Positions 41,701 to 53,284 of a stretch of DNA of 64,000 bases are shown piece after piece. A program made the position numbers and the translations under genes. The notes under the pieces are model-generated. The model worked only from the letters and a program-made list of their open reading frames with translations. It did not search any database and was not told where the DNA came from. Position 1 is the first letter of the stretch. Every line of letters starts with the position of its first letter. The DNA comes from Mycobacterium sp. Z3061 (GTDB taxonomy: Bacteria > Actinomycetota > Actinomycetes > Mycobacteriales > Mycobacteriaceae). The stretch is taken from NCBI RefSeq assembly GCF_031583025.1, contig NZ_CP134062.1, positions 3,410,001 through 3,474,000 of the forward strand, given 5' to 3'.

Positions 41701-42958
41701 GGGCCCGGTGCCCAACGACGGGTTCGGCGACGTCTTCCTGGTGATCGACAACTACCGGGCGCTGGCCGAGGAGAACGAGGTGTTGATCGATCAGGTCAAC
41801 CTGATCATCAACCAGGGTCCCTCCTTCGGTGTGCACGTCATCGTCACCGCCGACCGTGAGTCGGAGCTGCGCCCGCCGGTACGGAGCGGATTCGGCTCCC
41901 GCGTCGAATTGCGTTTGGCCGCAGTCGAAGACGCCAAACTGGTGCGCTCGCGTTTCGCCAAGGACGTTCCGGTGAAGCCCGGACGCGGCATGGTGGCGGT
42001 CAACTACGTGCGGTTGGACAGCGACCCGCAGGCCGGTCTGCACACCCTGGTGGCCCGGCCGGCTCTGGCCAGCACTCCGAACAACGTCTTCGAGTGTGAC
42101 AGCGTTGTCGCGGCCGTCAGCCGGCTCACCACCGCGGCGGCCCCGCCGGTGCGTCGCCTGCCGGCCCGCTTCGGCGTGGAACAGGTGCGCGAACTGGCGG
42201 CACGCGACACCCGCCAGGGTGTCGGCGCCGGCGGAATCGCCTGGGCCATCTCGGAATTGGACCTGCAGCCGGTCTATCTCAACTTCGCCGAGAACTCGCA
42301 CCTGATGGTCACCGGCCGCCGCGAGTGCGGTCGCACCACGACGCTGGCCACAATCATGTCCGAGATCGAGCGGTTGTATGCGCCCGGCTCCAGCAGTGCT
42401 CCGACACCTCCGCCCGGACGGCCGTCGGCGCAGGTGTGGCTGATCGACCCACGCCGTCAGCTGCTCACCGCGCTGGGCTCGGACTACGTGGAGAAGTTCG
42501 CCTACAACCTCGACGGCGTGGTCGCGATGATGGGCGAGCTGGCGGCGGCTCTGGCCGGACGCGAACCTCCGCCCGGCCTGTCCGCCGAAGAGCTGCTGTC
42601 CCGGTCGTGGTGGAGCGGTCCGGAGATCTTCCTGATCGTCGACGACATCCAGCAGCTCCCGCCGGGCTTCGATTCGCCGCTGCACAAGGTGGTTCCGTTC
42701 GTGAACCGGGCCGCCGACGTCGGGCTGCACGTGATTGTCACGCGCACCTTCGGTGGTTGGTCGTCTGCGGGCAGCGACCCGATGCTGCGTGCCCTGCATC
42801 AGGCCAACGCGCCACTGCTGGTGATGGACGCCGACCCGGACGAGGGCTTCATCCGCGGCAAGATGAAGGGCGGTCCGCTGCCTCGCGGTCGAGGCCTGCT
42901 GATGGCCGAGGACACCGGCGTATTCGTTCAGGTCGCCGCGACCGAGGTGCGCAAGTAG
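38795..42958 (+). CDS. eccC5: ESX-5 motor ATPase EccC5
   Basis: 1387 residues from GTG 38795; M. tuberculosis EccC5 is 1391 and also one protein. Two N-terminal membrane helices lie at about residues 37-85. Three FtsK/SpoIIIE-type nucleotide-binding domains follow: Walker A motifs GTTGSGKST (499-507), GAGGSGKTT (872-880) and GRRECGRTT (1174-1182), where the last has Arg instead of the invariant Lys. The acidic linker EEVEEEEEA lies near residue 776. EccC5 recognises Esx and PE/PPE signals and drives export. It is co-translated with eccB5 and followed by a strong terminator. Confidence 0.96.
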   Translation: MKRGFARPTPERPPVIKPENIVLPTPLSIPPPEGKPWWLIVVGVVVIGLLGGMVAMTFASGSHVFGGVGSIFPIFMVGGMMLMMFRGVGGGQQQMSRPKLDAMRAQFMLMLDMLRETAQESADSMDANYRWFHPAPNTLAAAVGSQRMWERKPDGKDLNFGVVRVGVGMTRPEVTWGEPQNMPTDIELEPVTGKALQEFGRYQSVVYNLPKMISVLVEPWYALVGERPQVLALMRSIICQLAFSHGPDHIRLIVVSSDLDEWDWVKWLPHFGDSRRTDAAGSARMVYSSVREFAAEQAELFAGRGSFTPRHASSSAQTPTPHHVIIADVDDPQWEYVISAEGVDGVTFFDLTGSEMWTNVPERKLSFDKIGVIEALPRDRDTWMVIDEKAWFFALTDQMSTAEAEEFAQKLAQWRLAEAYEEIGQRVAHIGARDILSYYGISDPSAIDFEDLWGSRTDTMGRSRLRVPFGNRSDNGELLFLDMKSLDEGGDGPHGVMSGTTGSGKSTLVRTVIESLMLGHPPEELQFVLADLKGGSAVKPFAGVPHVSRIITDLEEDQALMERFLDALWGEIARRKAICDSAGVDDAKEYNSVRARMRARGQDMAPLPMLVVVIDEFYEWFRIMPTAVDVLDSIGRQGRAYWIHLMMASQTIESRAEKLMENMGYRLVLKARTAGAAQAAGVPNAVNLPAQAGLGYFRKSLEDIIRFQAEFLWRDYLRISTVDGEEAPVLVNTIDYVRPQLFTNSFTPMEVSVGGPSVDVIASYANGEVVDAGEEVEEEEEAIRTPKVGTVIIDQLRKINFEPYRLWQPPLTEPVAIDELVNRLLGRPWNKDYGTARNLVFPIGIIDRPFKHDQPPWTVDASGPGANVLILGAGGSGKTTALQTLICSAALTHTPEQVQFYCLAYSSTALTTVAQLPHVGEVAGPTDPYGVRRTVAELLALVRERKRSFLEYGIASMEMFRRRKFGGEAGPVPNDGFGDVFLVIDNYRALAEENEVLIDQVNLIINQGPSFGVHVIVTADRESELRPPVRSGFGSRVELRLAAVEDAKLVRSRFAKDVPVKPGRGMVAVNYVRLDSDPQAGLHTLVARPALASTPNNVFECDSVVAAVSRLTTAAAPPVRRLPARFGVEQVRELAARDTRQGVGAGGIAWAISELDLQPVYLNFAENSHLMVTGRRECGRTTTLATIMSEIERLYAPGSSSAPTPPPGRPSAQVWLIDPRRQLLTALGSDYVEKFAYNLDGVVAMMGELAAALAGREPPPGLSAEELLSRSWWSGPEIFLIVDDIQQLPPGFDSPLHKVVPFVNRAADVGLHVIVTRTFGGWSSAGSDPMLRALHQANAPLLVMDADPDEGFIRGKMKGGPLPRGRGLLMAEDTGVFVQVAATEVRK

Positions 42959-42982
42959 CCCGCGCCACGTCATAACCGAAGC

Positions 42983-43046
42983 AAAGCCGCCGCGTCGGTG
43001 GCCGGCTCCCTTGCCGGGAGCGGCCCGACGCGGCGGCTTTGTTTGT
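42983..43046 (+). terminator. Strong intrinsic terminator after eccC5
   Basis: AAAGCCGCCGCGTCGG (42983-42998) pairs perfectly over 16 bases with CCGACGCGGCGGCTTT (43025-43040); inside, GGCTCCC and GGGAGC form a further stem. TTTGTTTGT follows. It begins 24 bases after the eccC5 stop. Confidence 0.85.
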
Positions 43047-43515
43047 CGGGCGGCGCCGGGCGACATCTCGGTGAACATTGCCCTCGGAAACAGTGTCGCT
43101 CGCTTATTCGTTGACCGATCCGCTCTGCCGTTGGCCCAGGTCAGGCGAGTGCGCTGATTGAATTGTTTAACGCCGACTGAACAGCAGTTTGCCGGGAATG
43201 AATAGTCGGTGTCATCGGTATCCCAGGCCGATCTCGGGTTCTAATGTGTTTTCTATGTGCCGGTGCGAAAACGAACCGAACATCTACTGACGATGCTAAT
43301 ATTTTCAACCTTTTCGCGGGTTGAAGGTCCGTTTCGTTCGGTGGCTGTGTGTTATCACCACGCCGGCGCAGTACGACCGACCCGCCCTATGAACAGGCCG
43401 GGTCGACCGGGGGAGCAATTGCAGCAAAGCAGCTGCGTGGGCCGGGTACGGCCCGATCAATGCCAATGCCAACACCGGGATCGCCGTTGCGGTCTCGGCT
43501 GGCTGAGGAGGGGTG
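43047..43515. promoter_or_regulatory. AT-richer leader region before the PPE-PE-PPE cassette
   Basis: About 470 bases without a convincing gene, clearly less GC-rich than its neighbours. It has an inverted repeat TTCAACC/GGTTGAA at about 43307-43328 and the motif TGAATAGTCGG at 43199-43209, nearly repeated at 47805-47815 before another PPE gene. It should hold the promoter and a long untranslated leader for the cassette. Confidence 0.4.
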
Positions 43516-44739
43516 GTGTTGGACTTCGGCGCTTTACCGCCCGAAATCAACTCGGGACGGATCTATGCCGGCCCTGGCGCGGGGCCGATGCTGGCCGCCG
43601 CGGCGGGCTGGGATGGCCTCGCCGCCGAAATGAGCACGGCTGCAACGGGATACGGCTCGGTGATCACCGAGCTGGCCGGCTCACCGTGGGTGGGACCGGC
43701 ATCTCAGTCGATGGTGGCCGCCGCCGCGCCGTATGTGGCATGGATGACCGCCACCGCGGAGCAGGCCGAGCAGGCCGCGATGCAGGCGCGGGCGGCCGCC
43801 GCCGCCTACGACGCCGCGTTCGCCATGACGGTGCCGCCGCCGGTGGTCGCGGCCAACCGGGCCTTGTTGGCCACGCTGATCGCCACTAACTTCTTCGGTC
43901 AGAACACACCGGCGATCGCCGCGACCGAGGCGCACTACGCAGAGATGTGGGCTCAGGACGCAGTGGCGATGTACGGCTATGCGGCTTCCTCTGCGACCGC
44001 GTTGCAACTGAGTCCGTTCACTGCGCCGCCGCTGACCACCACCGCCAGCGCGGAGGCCGGGCAGGCGGCCGCCGTCGGCCAGGCTGCAGCCACCCCGGCC
44101 GGCAACGCCGCGGCAGCCGTGGCGCCGGCCCTGGCTGCGGGCTCCATGTTGAGCGGGCTGGAATCGTTGGTGTCCACCGCGGCGCCGTTGAGCGGCATCG
44201 AGGAGATCCTGACTGGTTTGGGATTCTCCTTCACGCCCGACTCCGTCGCGCTCCCATCGTGGTTCCTGGGACCGAACGGGCTGATCGCGACGGCATTCGG
44301 AAATTCCACGAACATCTGGAACTCGGTCACCAACTACCCGTACTTCGCACTGGGCTCGGTGAACTCACTCGTCGCATGGGGCGGCGGCCTGCTTCCCGGT
44401 GCACCCGCTCCCAACCCGGCACTGGGTGGGGCCCTGCCACCCCCGGGTGCCATCGGCGCCTGGGGGACACCGGTATCCGCGGGCTGGGGCCAGGCCGGCG
44501 CGATCGGCAAGCTGTCGGTCCCGCCGACCTGGGCCGCGAACACCGTCTCGCAAGTCACGCCGCTGCCGCCGGGTTCCGCAGGTTTCGACGGCCTCGGCGC
44601 CACGGCCGCCAAATCCACCACCAACGGCATGCTCAGCGGATTGCCGGGCAGCGGAATCGGCCGTCGCGCCGCCGGCGGCTACACCAACAAGTACGGGTTC
44701 AAATACAACGTGCTGACCCGCTCGCCGTCGGCCGGATAA
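43516..44739 (+). CDS. PPE family protein (PPE-SVP), PPE25/27-like
   Basis: 407 residues from GTG 43516; GTG 43513 and TTG 43519 are possible because GAGGAGG sits at 43505-43511. The conserved PPE domain opens [20 protein letters not shown], with the EspG-binding region and the WVGPAS motif (WxG-type turn) near residue 60. The C-terminal part has the SVP motif ([13 protein letters not shown]) and ends in [18 protein letters not shown] proteins pair with PE partners, are bound by EspG5 and exported by ESX-5 to the cell surface. The next gene encodes a PE protein, the expected partner. Confidence 0.88.
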   Translation: MLDFGALPPEINSGRIYAGPGAGPMLAAAAGWDGLAAEMSTAATGYGSVITELAGSPWVGPASQSMVAAAAPYVAWMTATAEQAEQAAMQARAAAAAYDAAFAMTVPPPVVAANRALLATLIATNFFGQNTPAIAATEAHYAEMWAQDAVAMYGYAASSATALQLSPFTAPPLTTTASAEAGQAAAVGQAAATPAGNAAAAVAPALAAGSMLSGLESLVSTAAPLSGIEEILTGLGFSFTPDSVALPSWFLGPNGLIATAFGNSTNIWNSVTNYPYFALGSVNSLVAWGGGLLPGAPAPNPALGGALPPPGAIGAWGTPVSAGWGQAGAIGKLSVPPTWAANTVSQVTPLPPGSAGFDGLGATAAKSTTNGMLSGLPGSGIGRRAAGGYTNKYGFKYNVLTRSPSAG

Positions 44740-44813
44740 CCCGAAGGAGTCCAAGGAACCGTTCAACTGCAACGAAACATGTTCATTCGCAGTCTTATTC
44801 GAGGAGGAAACAG

Positions 44814-45113
44814 ATGTCATACGTAACTACGCAACCAGAAGCACTGTCGTCGGCCGCGGCGAGTTTGCAAGGTATCGGCTCGTCCGTCAGCGCTCAGAAC
44901 GCGGCGGCCGCCGCCGCGACGACCGGAGTGGTTCCGGCCGCCGCGGATGAGGTATCGGCGCTGACGGCAGCACAATTCGCCGCGCATGCCCAGATGTACC
45001 AGGCGGTCAGCGCACAGGCCGCGGCCATCCACGAGATGTTCGTGAAGACCCTGGGTACCAGCGCCGGATCGTATGCAGCCACCGAGGCCGCCAACGCGGC
45101 CGCGAGCAGATAG
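44814..45113 (+). CDS. PE family protein (PE18/PE19-like)
   Basis: 99 residues, PE domain only. It starts MSYVTTQPEALSSAAASLQG with the Pro-Glu pair at residues 8-9 and ends with the type VII secretion signal YAATE (YxxxD/E) in SAGSYAATEAANAAASR. GAGGAGG gives a strong ribosome site. Residues 35-76 are identical to those of the PE encoded at 52359. It is expected to form a helical hairpin dimer with the neighbouring PPE and leave through ESX-5. By order with the following gene it corresponds to PE18. Confidence 0.9.
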   Translation: MSYVTTQPEALSSAAASLQGIGSSVSAQNAAAAAATTGVVPAAADEVSALTAAQFAAHAQMYQAVSAQAAAIHEMFVKTLGTSAGSYAATEAANAAASR

Positions 45114-45122
45114 GACCACACC

Positions 45123-47768
<2,646 letters not shown>

Positions 47769-47913
47769 GATCTGAACTGTCGATTAACAGACATCGACGG
47801 GCAGTGAATAGTTGGCATTGGCCGATCCAAAGCCCGAACCCCCCCTCTAAATTCCAATCAGCCCAGATTCGTGAGGCTGCTCCGCGCGATAGCGACGCCG
47901 ATCGTCAGGAGGG

Positions 47914-49116
47914 GTGTTGTTCGACTTCGGGGCGCTGCCGCCTGAGATCAATTCCGGCCGCATGTACAGCGGCCCGGGACCCGGTCCGATGCTGGCCGCG
48001 GCCACCGCCTGGGATGGCATCGCCAGCGAGTTATTCTCGGCTGCAACAGGTTACGAGTCCGTCATTACCGAATTGACCAGTTCGCCTTGGGTCGGTCCGG
48101 CGTCGCGCTCCATGCTCTCCGCGGTGACCCCCTATGTGGGCTGGCTCAGTGCCGCCGCGGGTCAGGCGGAGAGCGCGGCCACCCAGGCCCGGGCAGCGGT
48201 GGCGGCCTACGAGACCGCGTTCACCCTCACGGTGCCGCCGCCGGTGATCGCGGCCAACCGGGTCCTGTTGATGACGCTGATCGCAACCAACTTCTTCGGT
48301 CAGAACACCCCGGCGATCGCGGCGACCGAAGCCGATTATCTGGAGATGTGGGCCCGGGACGCCGCCGCCATGTACGGGTACGCGGCGGCATCCGCGCTGG
48401 CCACCGAACTGCACAGGTTCTCGGTGCCCCCGAACACCACAAATCCGGCGGCGGCCGACGCTTCCGCGCAGAGCACCGCGCCGACGATTCCGCAGCTGCT
48501 CTCCTCGGCTGCGCTCCCGCAGGCGGCGCATCTGGCAGCGGCCGAGGCCGCCGGCACTCCCGATGTGGTGATCATCGCCGACACACCGATCAGCACCGTT
48601 CCACTGCTCGGCTGGCTTCCGACGCCGGAGAACAACTGGGCCGGACTGTACCCGGGCATGTACACCGCTATCAGGCAGACGTTGCAGGCCTACTTCGGAG
48701 TGGGCATCGGCAACTTCGGCTGGTCCATCGCACAACAGCTGCAACCCGGCCTCGGCACAACCGCGGGTTCGGGTGGCGCCTGGTACCCGACACCGCAATT
48801 CGCCGCCCTGGGTGCCGGTGGCTGGAACTTTCACAGCGGGGCAAATCTGTCCGCAAGCGTCGCGTCGTCCAGCAAGATCGGCGGGCTTTCGGTCCCGGCG
48901 AGCTGGGCCGGTGCGCCCGGCGCCGAACACGTCGCACCGAGCGTGACGAGCACCCAGTTCACGGCGTCCCCCGGCGAGCCGGGCCACGGCAACGGCGTGA
49001 ACGCCGCGCTGCGCGGATTCCCTTCCGGAGCGCGCGGCGGCCAGCGCGCCGGCAACCTGGGCGTCCGCTACGGACTTCGTTACACCGTACTCACCCGACC
49101 ACCGTCAGCCGGATGA
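47914..49116 (+). CDS. PPE family protein (PPE-SVP), PPE25/27-like
   Basis: 400 residues from GTG 47914 (TTG 47917 also fits an AGGAGG at 47907). It starts with [21 protein letters not shown], has WVGPAS near residue 60, carries [31 protein letters not shown], and the SVP motif [14 protein letters not shown]. It ends in [15 protein letters not shown]. The first 180 residues closely resemble the PPE at 43516. The central part ([20 protein letters not shown]) is distinct. By position after the ferredoxin gene it stands where PPE25 lies in M. tuberculosis. Confidence 0.87.
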   Translation: MLFDFGALPPEINSGRMYSGPGPGPMLAAATAWDGIASELFSAATGYESVITELTSSPWVGPASRSMLSAVTPYVGWLSAAAGQAESAATQARAAVAAYETAFTLTVPPPVIAANRVLLMTLIATNFFGQNTPAIAATEADYLEMWARDAAAMYGYAAASALATELHRFSVPPNTTNPAAADASAQSTAPTIPQLLSSAALPQAAHLAAAEAAGTPDVVIIADTPISTVPLLGWLPTPENNWAGLYPGMYTAIRQTLQAYFGVGIGNFGWSIAQQLQPGLGTTAGSGGAWYPTPQFAALGAGGWNFHSGANLSASVASSSKIGGLSVPASWAGAPGAEHVAPSVTSTQFTASPGEPGHGNGVNAALRGFPSGARGGQRAGNLGVRYGLRYTVLTRPPSAG

Positions 49117-49153
49117 ATTGTCCTGATTCGCAACGTTATTGAGGAGTCGCAAG

Positions 49154-50368
49154 ATGGCAACCGATTTTGGGGTGCTGCCGCCCGAGGTCACCGCGGCGAT
49201 GATGTATTCCGGTCCGGGAGCGGCATCCTTCGTGTCCGCGGCGTCCGCCTGGAACGCGCTGGCAGCCGAGCTCGCGTCGACAGCGCAGGCCTACGAAGCC
49301 GTACTCAGTGGGCTGGTCGGCGAAGAGTGGCTGGGGCCGGCTTCGGCGACGATGGCGCAGGCCACCCAGCCCTATGTGGACTGGCTGACGGCTACCGCTG
49401 CGCAGGCCGAACGTGCCGCTGGCCAGTCGCAGTCGGCGGCGGCCGCCTTCGAGACCGCATTCGCCTCGATCGTGCCGCCGCCGCTGGTAGCGGCCAACCG
49501 TGCCGAACTGGCAGAAGCGCTACAGACCAACATCTTTGGTCTGAACAACGGCGTGATCGCCCAACTGGAAGCCCAGTACGCGGAAATGTGGGCGCAGAAC
49601 GCTCTGACAATGTACGGGTATGCGTCGTCCTCGGCGCTCGCATCGAAGCTGGAATCGTTCGCGTCCGCTCCGCCGATCGCCGCGGGTACCACCACGCAGG
49701 CCGCAGCGGTAGCCGCGGCGCAGGCCGCGCCGGCGGCTTCCGTCCAGGAGTCACTGCAGAGCTTCTTCAGTCAGGTCACCGGCCGGCTGGGCCTGCTGGC
49801 CACCCCGGCCGGCACCCAGCAACTGCTGACCGAGACGGCGACCCAATTCCCGATTCTCACCGAGATCTGGTTCCTGCTGACCGGTCAGACCACGCTGCCG
49901 AACAACCTGGGCACCTTCATGCAGGGCTACTCGAACTACGCGAGCTTCTTCTACAACACCGAAGGCCTGCCGTACTTTAGCGTCGGCATGGGCAACTTCG
50001 GTGTTCAGATGGCCAAATCGGCGGGCTTGCTCGGCGGCGCGGCTCCCGCCGCCGCGGCCGCGGCACCGGCGCCCCCGCTCACCGCGGGACTCGGTGCCGG
50101 CGGGCAGGTGGCAGCCGGCCTGGGCAACGGCGCCCACATCGGCCACCTGGCCGTGCCCTCGTCGTGGCCGGGCGCGTCGGCGGCTCCGGCCGTTCGCCCG
50201 GCCGTCCAGATGATCAGCGAACCCATCACCGCCGCCGAGTCCGCGGGAAGCGGAAATGTGTTGGGCGGCATGCCGGTCGGCGGCGGAGGCAACACCCGTG
50301 GAGCGGGGGCGGCCCCGCGCTACGGGATCAAGCCCACCGTCATGCCCCGCCAGCTGCCGGTCGGCTGA
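49154..50368 (+). CDS. PPE family protein, divergent start and SVP motif
   Basis: 404 residues from ATG 49154, after GAGGAG. It opens MATDFGVLPPEVTAAMMYSGPG, two residues longer and with FGVLPPE rather than FGALPPE. WLGPAS is near residue 60, QYAEMWAQNALTMYGYASSS near 137, and the SVP position reads IGHLAVPSSWPGA. The middle YASFFYNTEGLPYFSVGMGN is PPE26-like. It follows the previous PPE gene by 38 bases and is the last plus-strand gene before the pstS insertion. It is likely exported by ESX-5 with a PE partner. Confidence 0.86.
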   Translation: MATDFGVLPPEVTAAMMYSGPGAASFVSAASAWNALAAELASTAQAYEAVLSGLVGEEWLGPASATMAQATQPYVDWLTATAAQAERAAGQSQSAAAAFETAFASIVPPPLVAANRAELAEALQTNIFGLNNGVIAQLEAQYAEMWAQNALTMYGYASSSALASKLESFASAPPIAAGTTTQAAAVAAAQAAPAASVQESLQSFFSQVTGRLGLLATPAGTQQLLTETATQFPILTEIWFLLTGQTTLPNNLGTFMQGYSNYASFFYNTEGLPYFSVGMGNFGVQMAKSAGLLGGAAPAAAAAAPAPPLTAGLGAGGQVAAGLGNGAHIGHLAVPSSWPGASAAPAVRPAVQMISEPITAAESAGSGNVLGGMPVGGGGNTRGAGAAPRYGIKPTVMPRQLPVG

Positions 50369-50381
50369 AACGTCTTCGTTC

Positions 50382-51485
50382 TCACGAGATGGCGTTGACC
50401 GCAGCCGACAGTCGCGACTTCAATGCGTCCGGGATCGGGATGTAGCCGTTGTCCGCCAACCCGTTCTGACCCGGTCCGATGGTGCTCTGCAGGAACGCCC
50501 GGACCCCCGCACCGACTTGGGCATCGGGGTATTTCGAGCACACGATCTCGTATGTCGCCAGCACGATCGGATAAGAACCGGGCTGAGTGGGCCGGTAGAA
50601 CGAGATGGTGTCGAGGACCAGGTCGTTGCTCTTGTTGACGATGCCGGCCGAGGCGATCGTCTTCGCCACCGAGTCGGCGCTGATGGCGACCGGCTCCGGA
50701 CCGGCGGAGGTGACGATCCTGGCCATGTCCAGCTTCTGCTCCTGGGCGAACGACCATTCGTTGTAGCTGATCGCACCTTCGGTGCGTTTGACGGCGGTCG
50801 CGGTGCCCTCGTTGCCCACGGCCGCCTCTCCGACCCCACCCCTGAATTGTTTGCCGGCGCCCTTACCCCAGGCACTGCCGCCCGCCGTGTCGAGGTAGCG
50901 CTGGAAGTTGTCCGACGTTCCTGAGTCGTCGCTGCGGAACACCACGTGAATCGGTTCGGTGGGCAGCTTCGCGGCGGGATTCAGCGCCACGATGGCGGGA
51001 TCGTTCCAGGTGACGATGGATCCCTTGAAAATCTTCGCGGCTGTCGGACCATCCAGGGTCAGCGCCGGCACCCCGTCCACGCGATAGGTGATGGCGACCG
51101 GTCCGAATACCACCGGCAGGTTCCACGCCGGGGCACCGCAACGCCGCTGGGCATCGGCATACTCGCGCGGGCTCAGCGGCGAGTCCGAGCCGCTGAAGTC
51201 GGTTTGGTTGTCCAGGAATGCGCGGATCCCCGCGCCGGACCCGTCCGGGGTGTAATCCGCCGTCTGCCCGGGACATGCCCCCTCGAAAGCCTTGACGAAC
51301 CGGGTCATCGCGTTCGCCTGCGCCGTTGACCCGCTGGCCTTCAGGGTCTTCTTCCCGCCGCAATTCACCGCGGTGTCGCCGCTCCCGGGTTCCGGCGCGG
51401 TCCGATTCTGACCACCACATCCGGAGGCCAGCAGAACGGTGGCAGCAAACGCCGCCCAGAAAGGGCCGATTCGATTGATGAGCAA
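50382..51485 (-). CDS. pstS: Phosphate-binding lipoprotein PstS
   Basis: 367 residues. A lipoprotein signal ends in the lipobox LASGC with Cys23. The phosphate-binding motifs are in order: [26 protein letters not shown], and [15 protein letters not shown] near residue 190. It captures phosphate outside the plasma membrane for the Pst ABC transporter, whose PstA, PstB and PstC genes are not here. It lies inside the ESX-5 locus on the opposite strand, between the last PPE of the cassette and the PE-esxM-esxN block. I do not recall it from the M. tuberculosis ESX-5 locus. A possible RegX3 site lies upstream at 51611. Confidence 0.9.
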   Translation of the reverse strand: MLINRIGPFWAAFAATVLLASGCGGQNRTAPEPGSGDTAVNCGGKKTLKASGSTAQANAMTRFVKAFEGACPGQTADYTPDGSGAGIRAFLDNQTDFSGSDSPLSPREYADAQRRCGAPAWNLPVVFGPVAITYRVDGVPALTLDGPTAAKIFKGSIVTWNDPAIVALNPAAKLPTEPIHVVFRSDDSGTSDNFQRYLDTAGGSAWGKGAGKQFRGGVGEAAVGNEGTATAVKRTEGAISYNEWSFAQEQKLDMARIVTSAGPEPVAISADSVAKTIASAGIVNKSNDLVLDTISFYRPTQPGSYPIVLATYEIVCSKYPDAQVGAGVRAFLQSTIGPGQNGLADNGYIPIPDALKSRLSAAVNAIS

Positions 51486-51780
51486 TTCATTTCCTCGTAT
51501 TCAGAAAAAGAAACTCGGTATTCTGCGGTGCTCGCTATAGCGCAGGATGAAACCCTACTGGCACTGCCTCGGTCGCAAATTAATGGCGAGTGGCGTCGCC
51601 GCGACTCGAATGTGAACGGCAGGTCACAGGCATCGCCTCCCGCCGCCACGTCCACCCGGCGTGCCACCGAAGTGGCCGACGGGTAAACAAAAAAAGTACA
51701 ACTACCGCTCAACTGGAACCGGGGACCGGCACTCGCGAAAATTGAGGCGCAAGTAAATCCGAAGTTGCGGGAGCCGCCGA
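51486..51780. promoter_or_regulatory. Divergent region between pstS and the DUF732 gene
   Basis: 295 bases with the promoters of both genes. TGTGAAC-GGCA-GGTCACA (51611-51628) looks like a degenerate form of the GGTGAAC-N4-GGTGAAC direct repeat bound by the phosphate-responsive regulator RegX3. Confidence 0.35.
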
Positions 51781-52104
51781 ATGTATTCGCGTCGTATGGT
51801 GCCGGCAGTGCTGCTCGCATTGCTCTGTCCACTGGCGGTCGCAACCGCACACGCCGATACGACCGACGACAAGTTCATCGCCGAACTGAAGTCCGAGGGC
51901 ATCATCGACCACGTCTCCAATGCGCATGCGATCGAGGCCGGGCATTTCGTCTGCGTCAAACTCGACAACGGCATGTCCCCCAGCGACGTGGCGAACGACG
52001 TGCTGAACAGCAGCAGCATGCCCGCCTACCACTCCGGCTTCTTCGTCGGCGCGGCGATCGACGCCTACTGCCCGCGCCACAAGGCCGAACTGCCCGCCGC
52101 GTAG
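51781..52104 (+). CDS. DUF732 secreted protein
   Basis: 107 residues. A signal peptide is clear: MYSRRMVPAVLLALLCPLAVATAHA, probably cut after AHA (residue 25). The mature 82 residues match the mycobacterial DUF732 family: DDKFIAELKSEGI near its start, HFVCVKLDNGMSPSDVA, then FFVGAAIDAYCP, with two cysteines likely joined by a disulphide. Function unknown. It is divergent from pstS and, as pstS, appears to be inserted in the ESX-5 locus. Confidence 0.82.
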   Translation: MYSRRMVPAVLLALLCPLAVATAHADTTDDKFIAELKSEGIIDHVSNAHAIEAGHFVCVKLDNGMSPSDVANDVLNSSSMPAYHSGFFVGAAIDAYCPRHKAELPAA

Positions 52105-52358
52105 ACCGTTGCGCACGCCGGGAAAAGCCCAGCTCACCGCCCGTCAAGGGATAGCCGGGTACGAGGTTGCTGTGGACTGCCGCGAGTGTCCTCCGAAGCA
52201 GGTCAGGCGCTGTTACTGTGTCGTTACGAGAGGTCAACTCGTATTGCCGTCTAGTGAACAAATGTCGACCAGGCGGCATCGAAGGCGACCTGGCGCCAGG
52301 CAGTCATCTACTCTCGTCCAGGGAGCGGTTGCTGGGATGAATTTAGGGAGGAAACAGC
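52105..52358. promoter_or_regulatory. Region before the PE-esxM-esxN block
   Basis: 254 bases with no gene likeness. In M. tuberculosis a promoter for PE19 and the esx genes, induced at low phosphate, is known in the equivalent position. No clear RegX3 repeat was found by eye here. Confidence 0.35.
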
Positions 52359-52658
52359 ATGTCGTTCGTGACCACACAGCCGGAGGCGCTGGCCGCTGCG
52401 GCCGGAAACCTGCAGGGTATCGGCACCACGATGAGCGCTCAGAACGCTGCCGCTGCGGCGCCGACCACGGGGGTGGTTCCTGCCGCAGCCGATGAGGTCT
52501 CGGCGCTGACTGCGGCCCAATTCGCCGCGCACGCTCAGATGTACCAGGCCGTCAGCGCTCAGGCCGCGGCCATTCACGAGATGTTCGTCAACACCTTGTC
52601 GACCAGCTCCGGCTCGTACGCGGCCACCGAGGCCGCCAACGCAGCGGCAGCCGGCTGA
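52359..52658 (+). CDS. PE family protein (PE19-like)
   Basis: 99 residues, PE domain only, starting MSFVTTQPEALAAAAGNLQG and ending with YAATE in SSGSYAATEAANAAAAG. Its place directly upstream of esxM and esxN corresponds to PE19. It differs from the PE at 44814 mainly in residues 10-35 and at the end. In M. tuberculosis PE19 affects outer-membrane permeability and phosphate stress responses, which is of interest given the pstS gene 900 bases away. GGGAGG precedes the ATG. No PPE gene is directly adjacent. Confidence 0.88.
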   Translation: MSFVTTQPEALAAAAGNLQGIGTTMSAQNAAAAAPTTGVVPAAADEVSALTAAQFAAHAQMYQAVSAQAAAIHEMFVNTLSTSSGSYAATEAANAAAAG

Positions 52659-53267
<609 letters not shown>

Positions 53268-53284
53268 GGAAAGGACTTCGAAAA

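Noticed and set aside
39614-43078. Open reading frame of 1154 codons on the minus strand opposite eccC5
   Set aside because: It is a shadow of the third-position GC bias of eccC5; it has no ribosome site and a low-complexity Arg/His/Asp-rich composition.
43257-43889. Plus-strand 210-codon frame in the leader before the first PPE gene
   Set aside because: It runs into the PPE gene in another frame and its sequence is Arg/Gly-rich; the PPE frame is certain.
44780-44805. Two GTTCA repeats before the PE gene considered as a RegX3 site
   Set aside because: Their start-to-start spacing is about 20 bases instead of 11.
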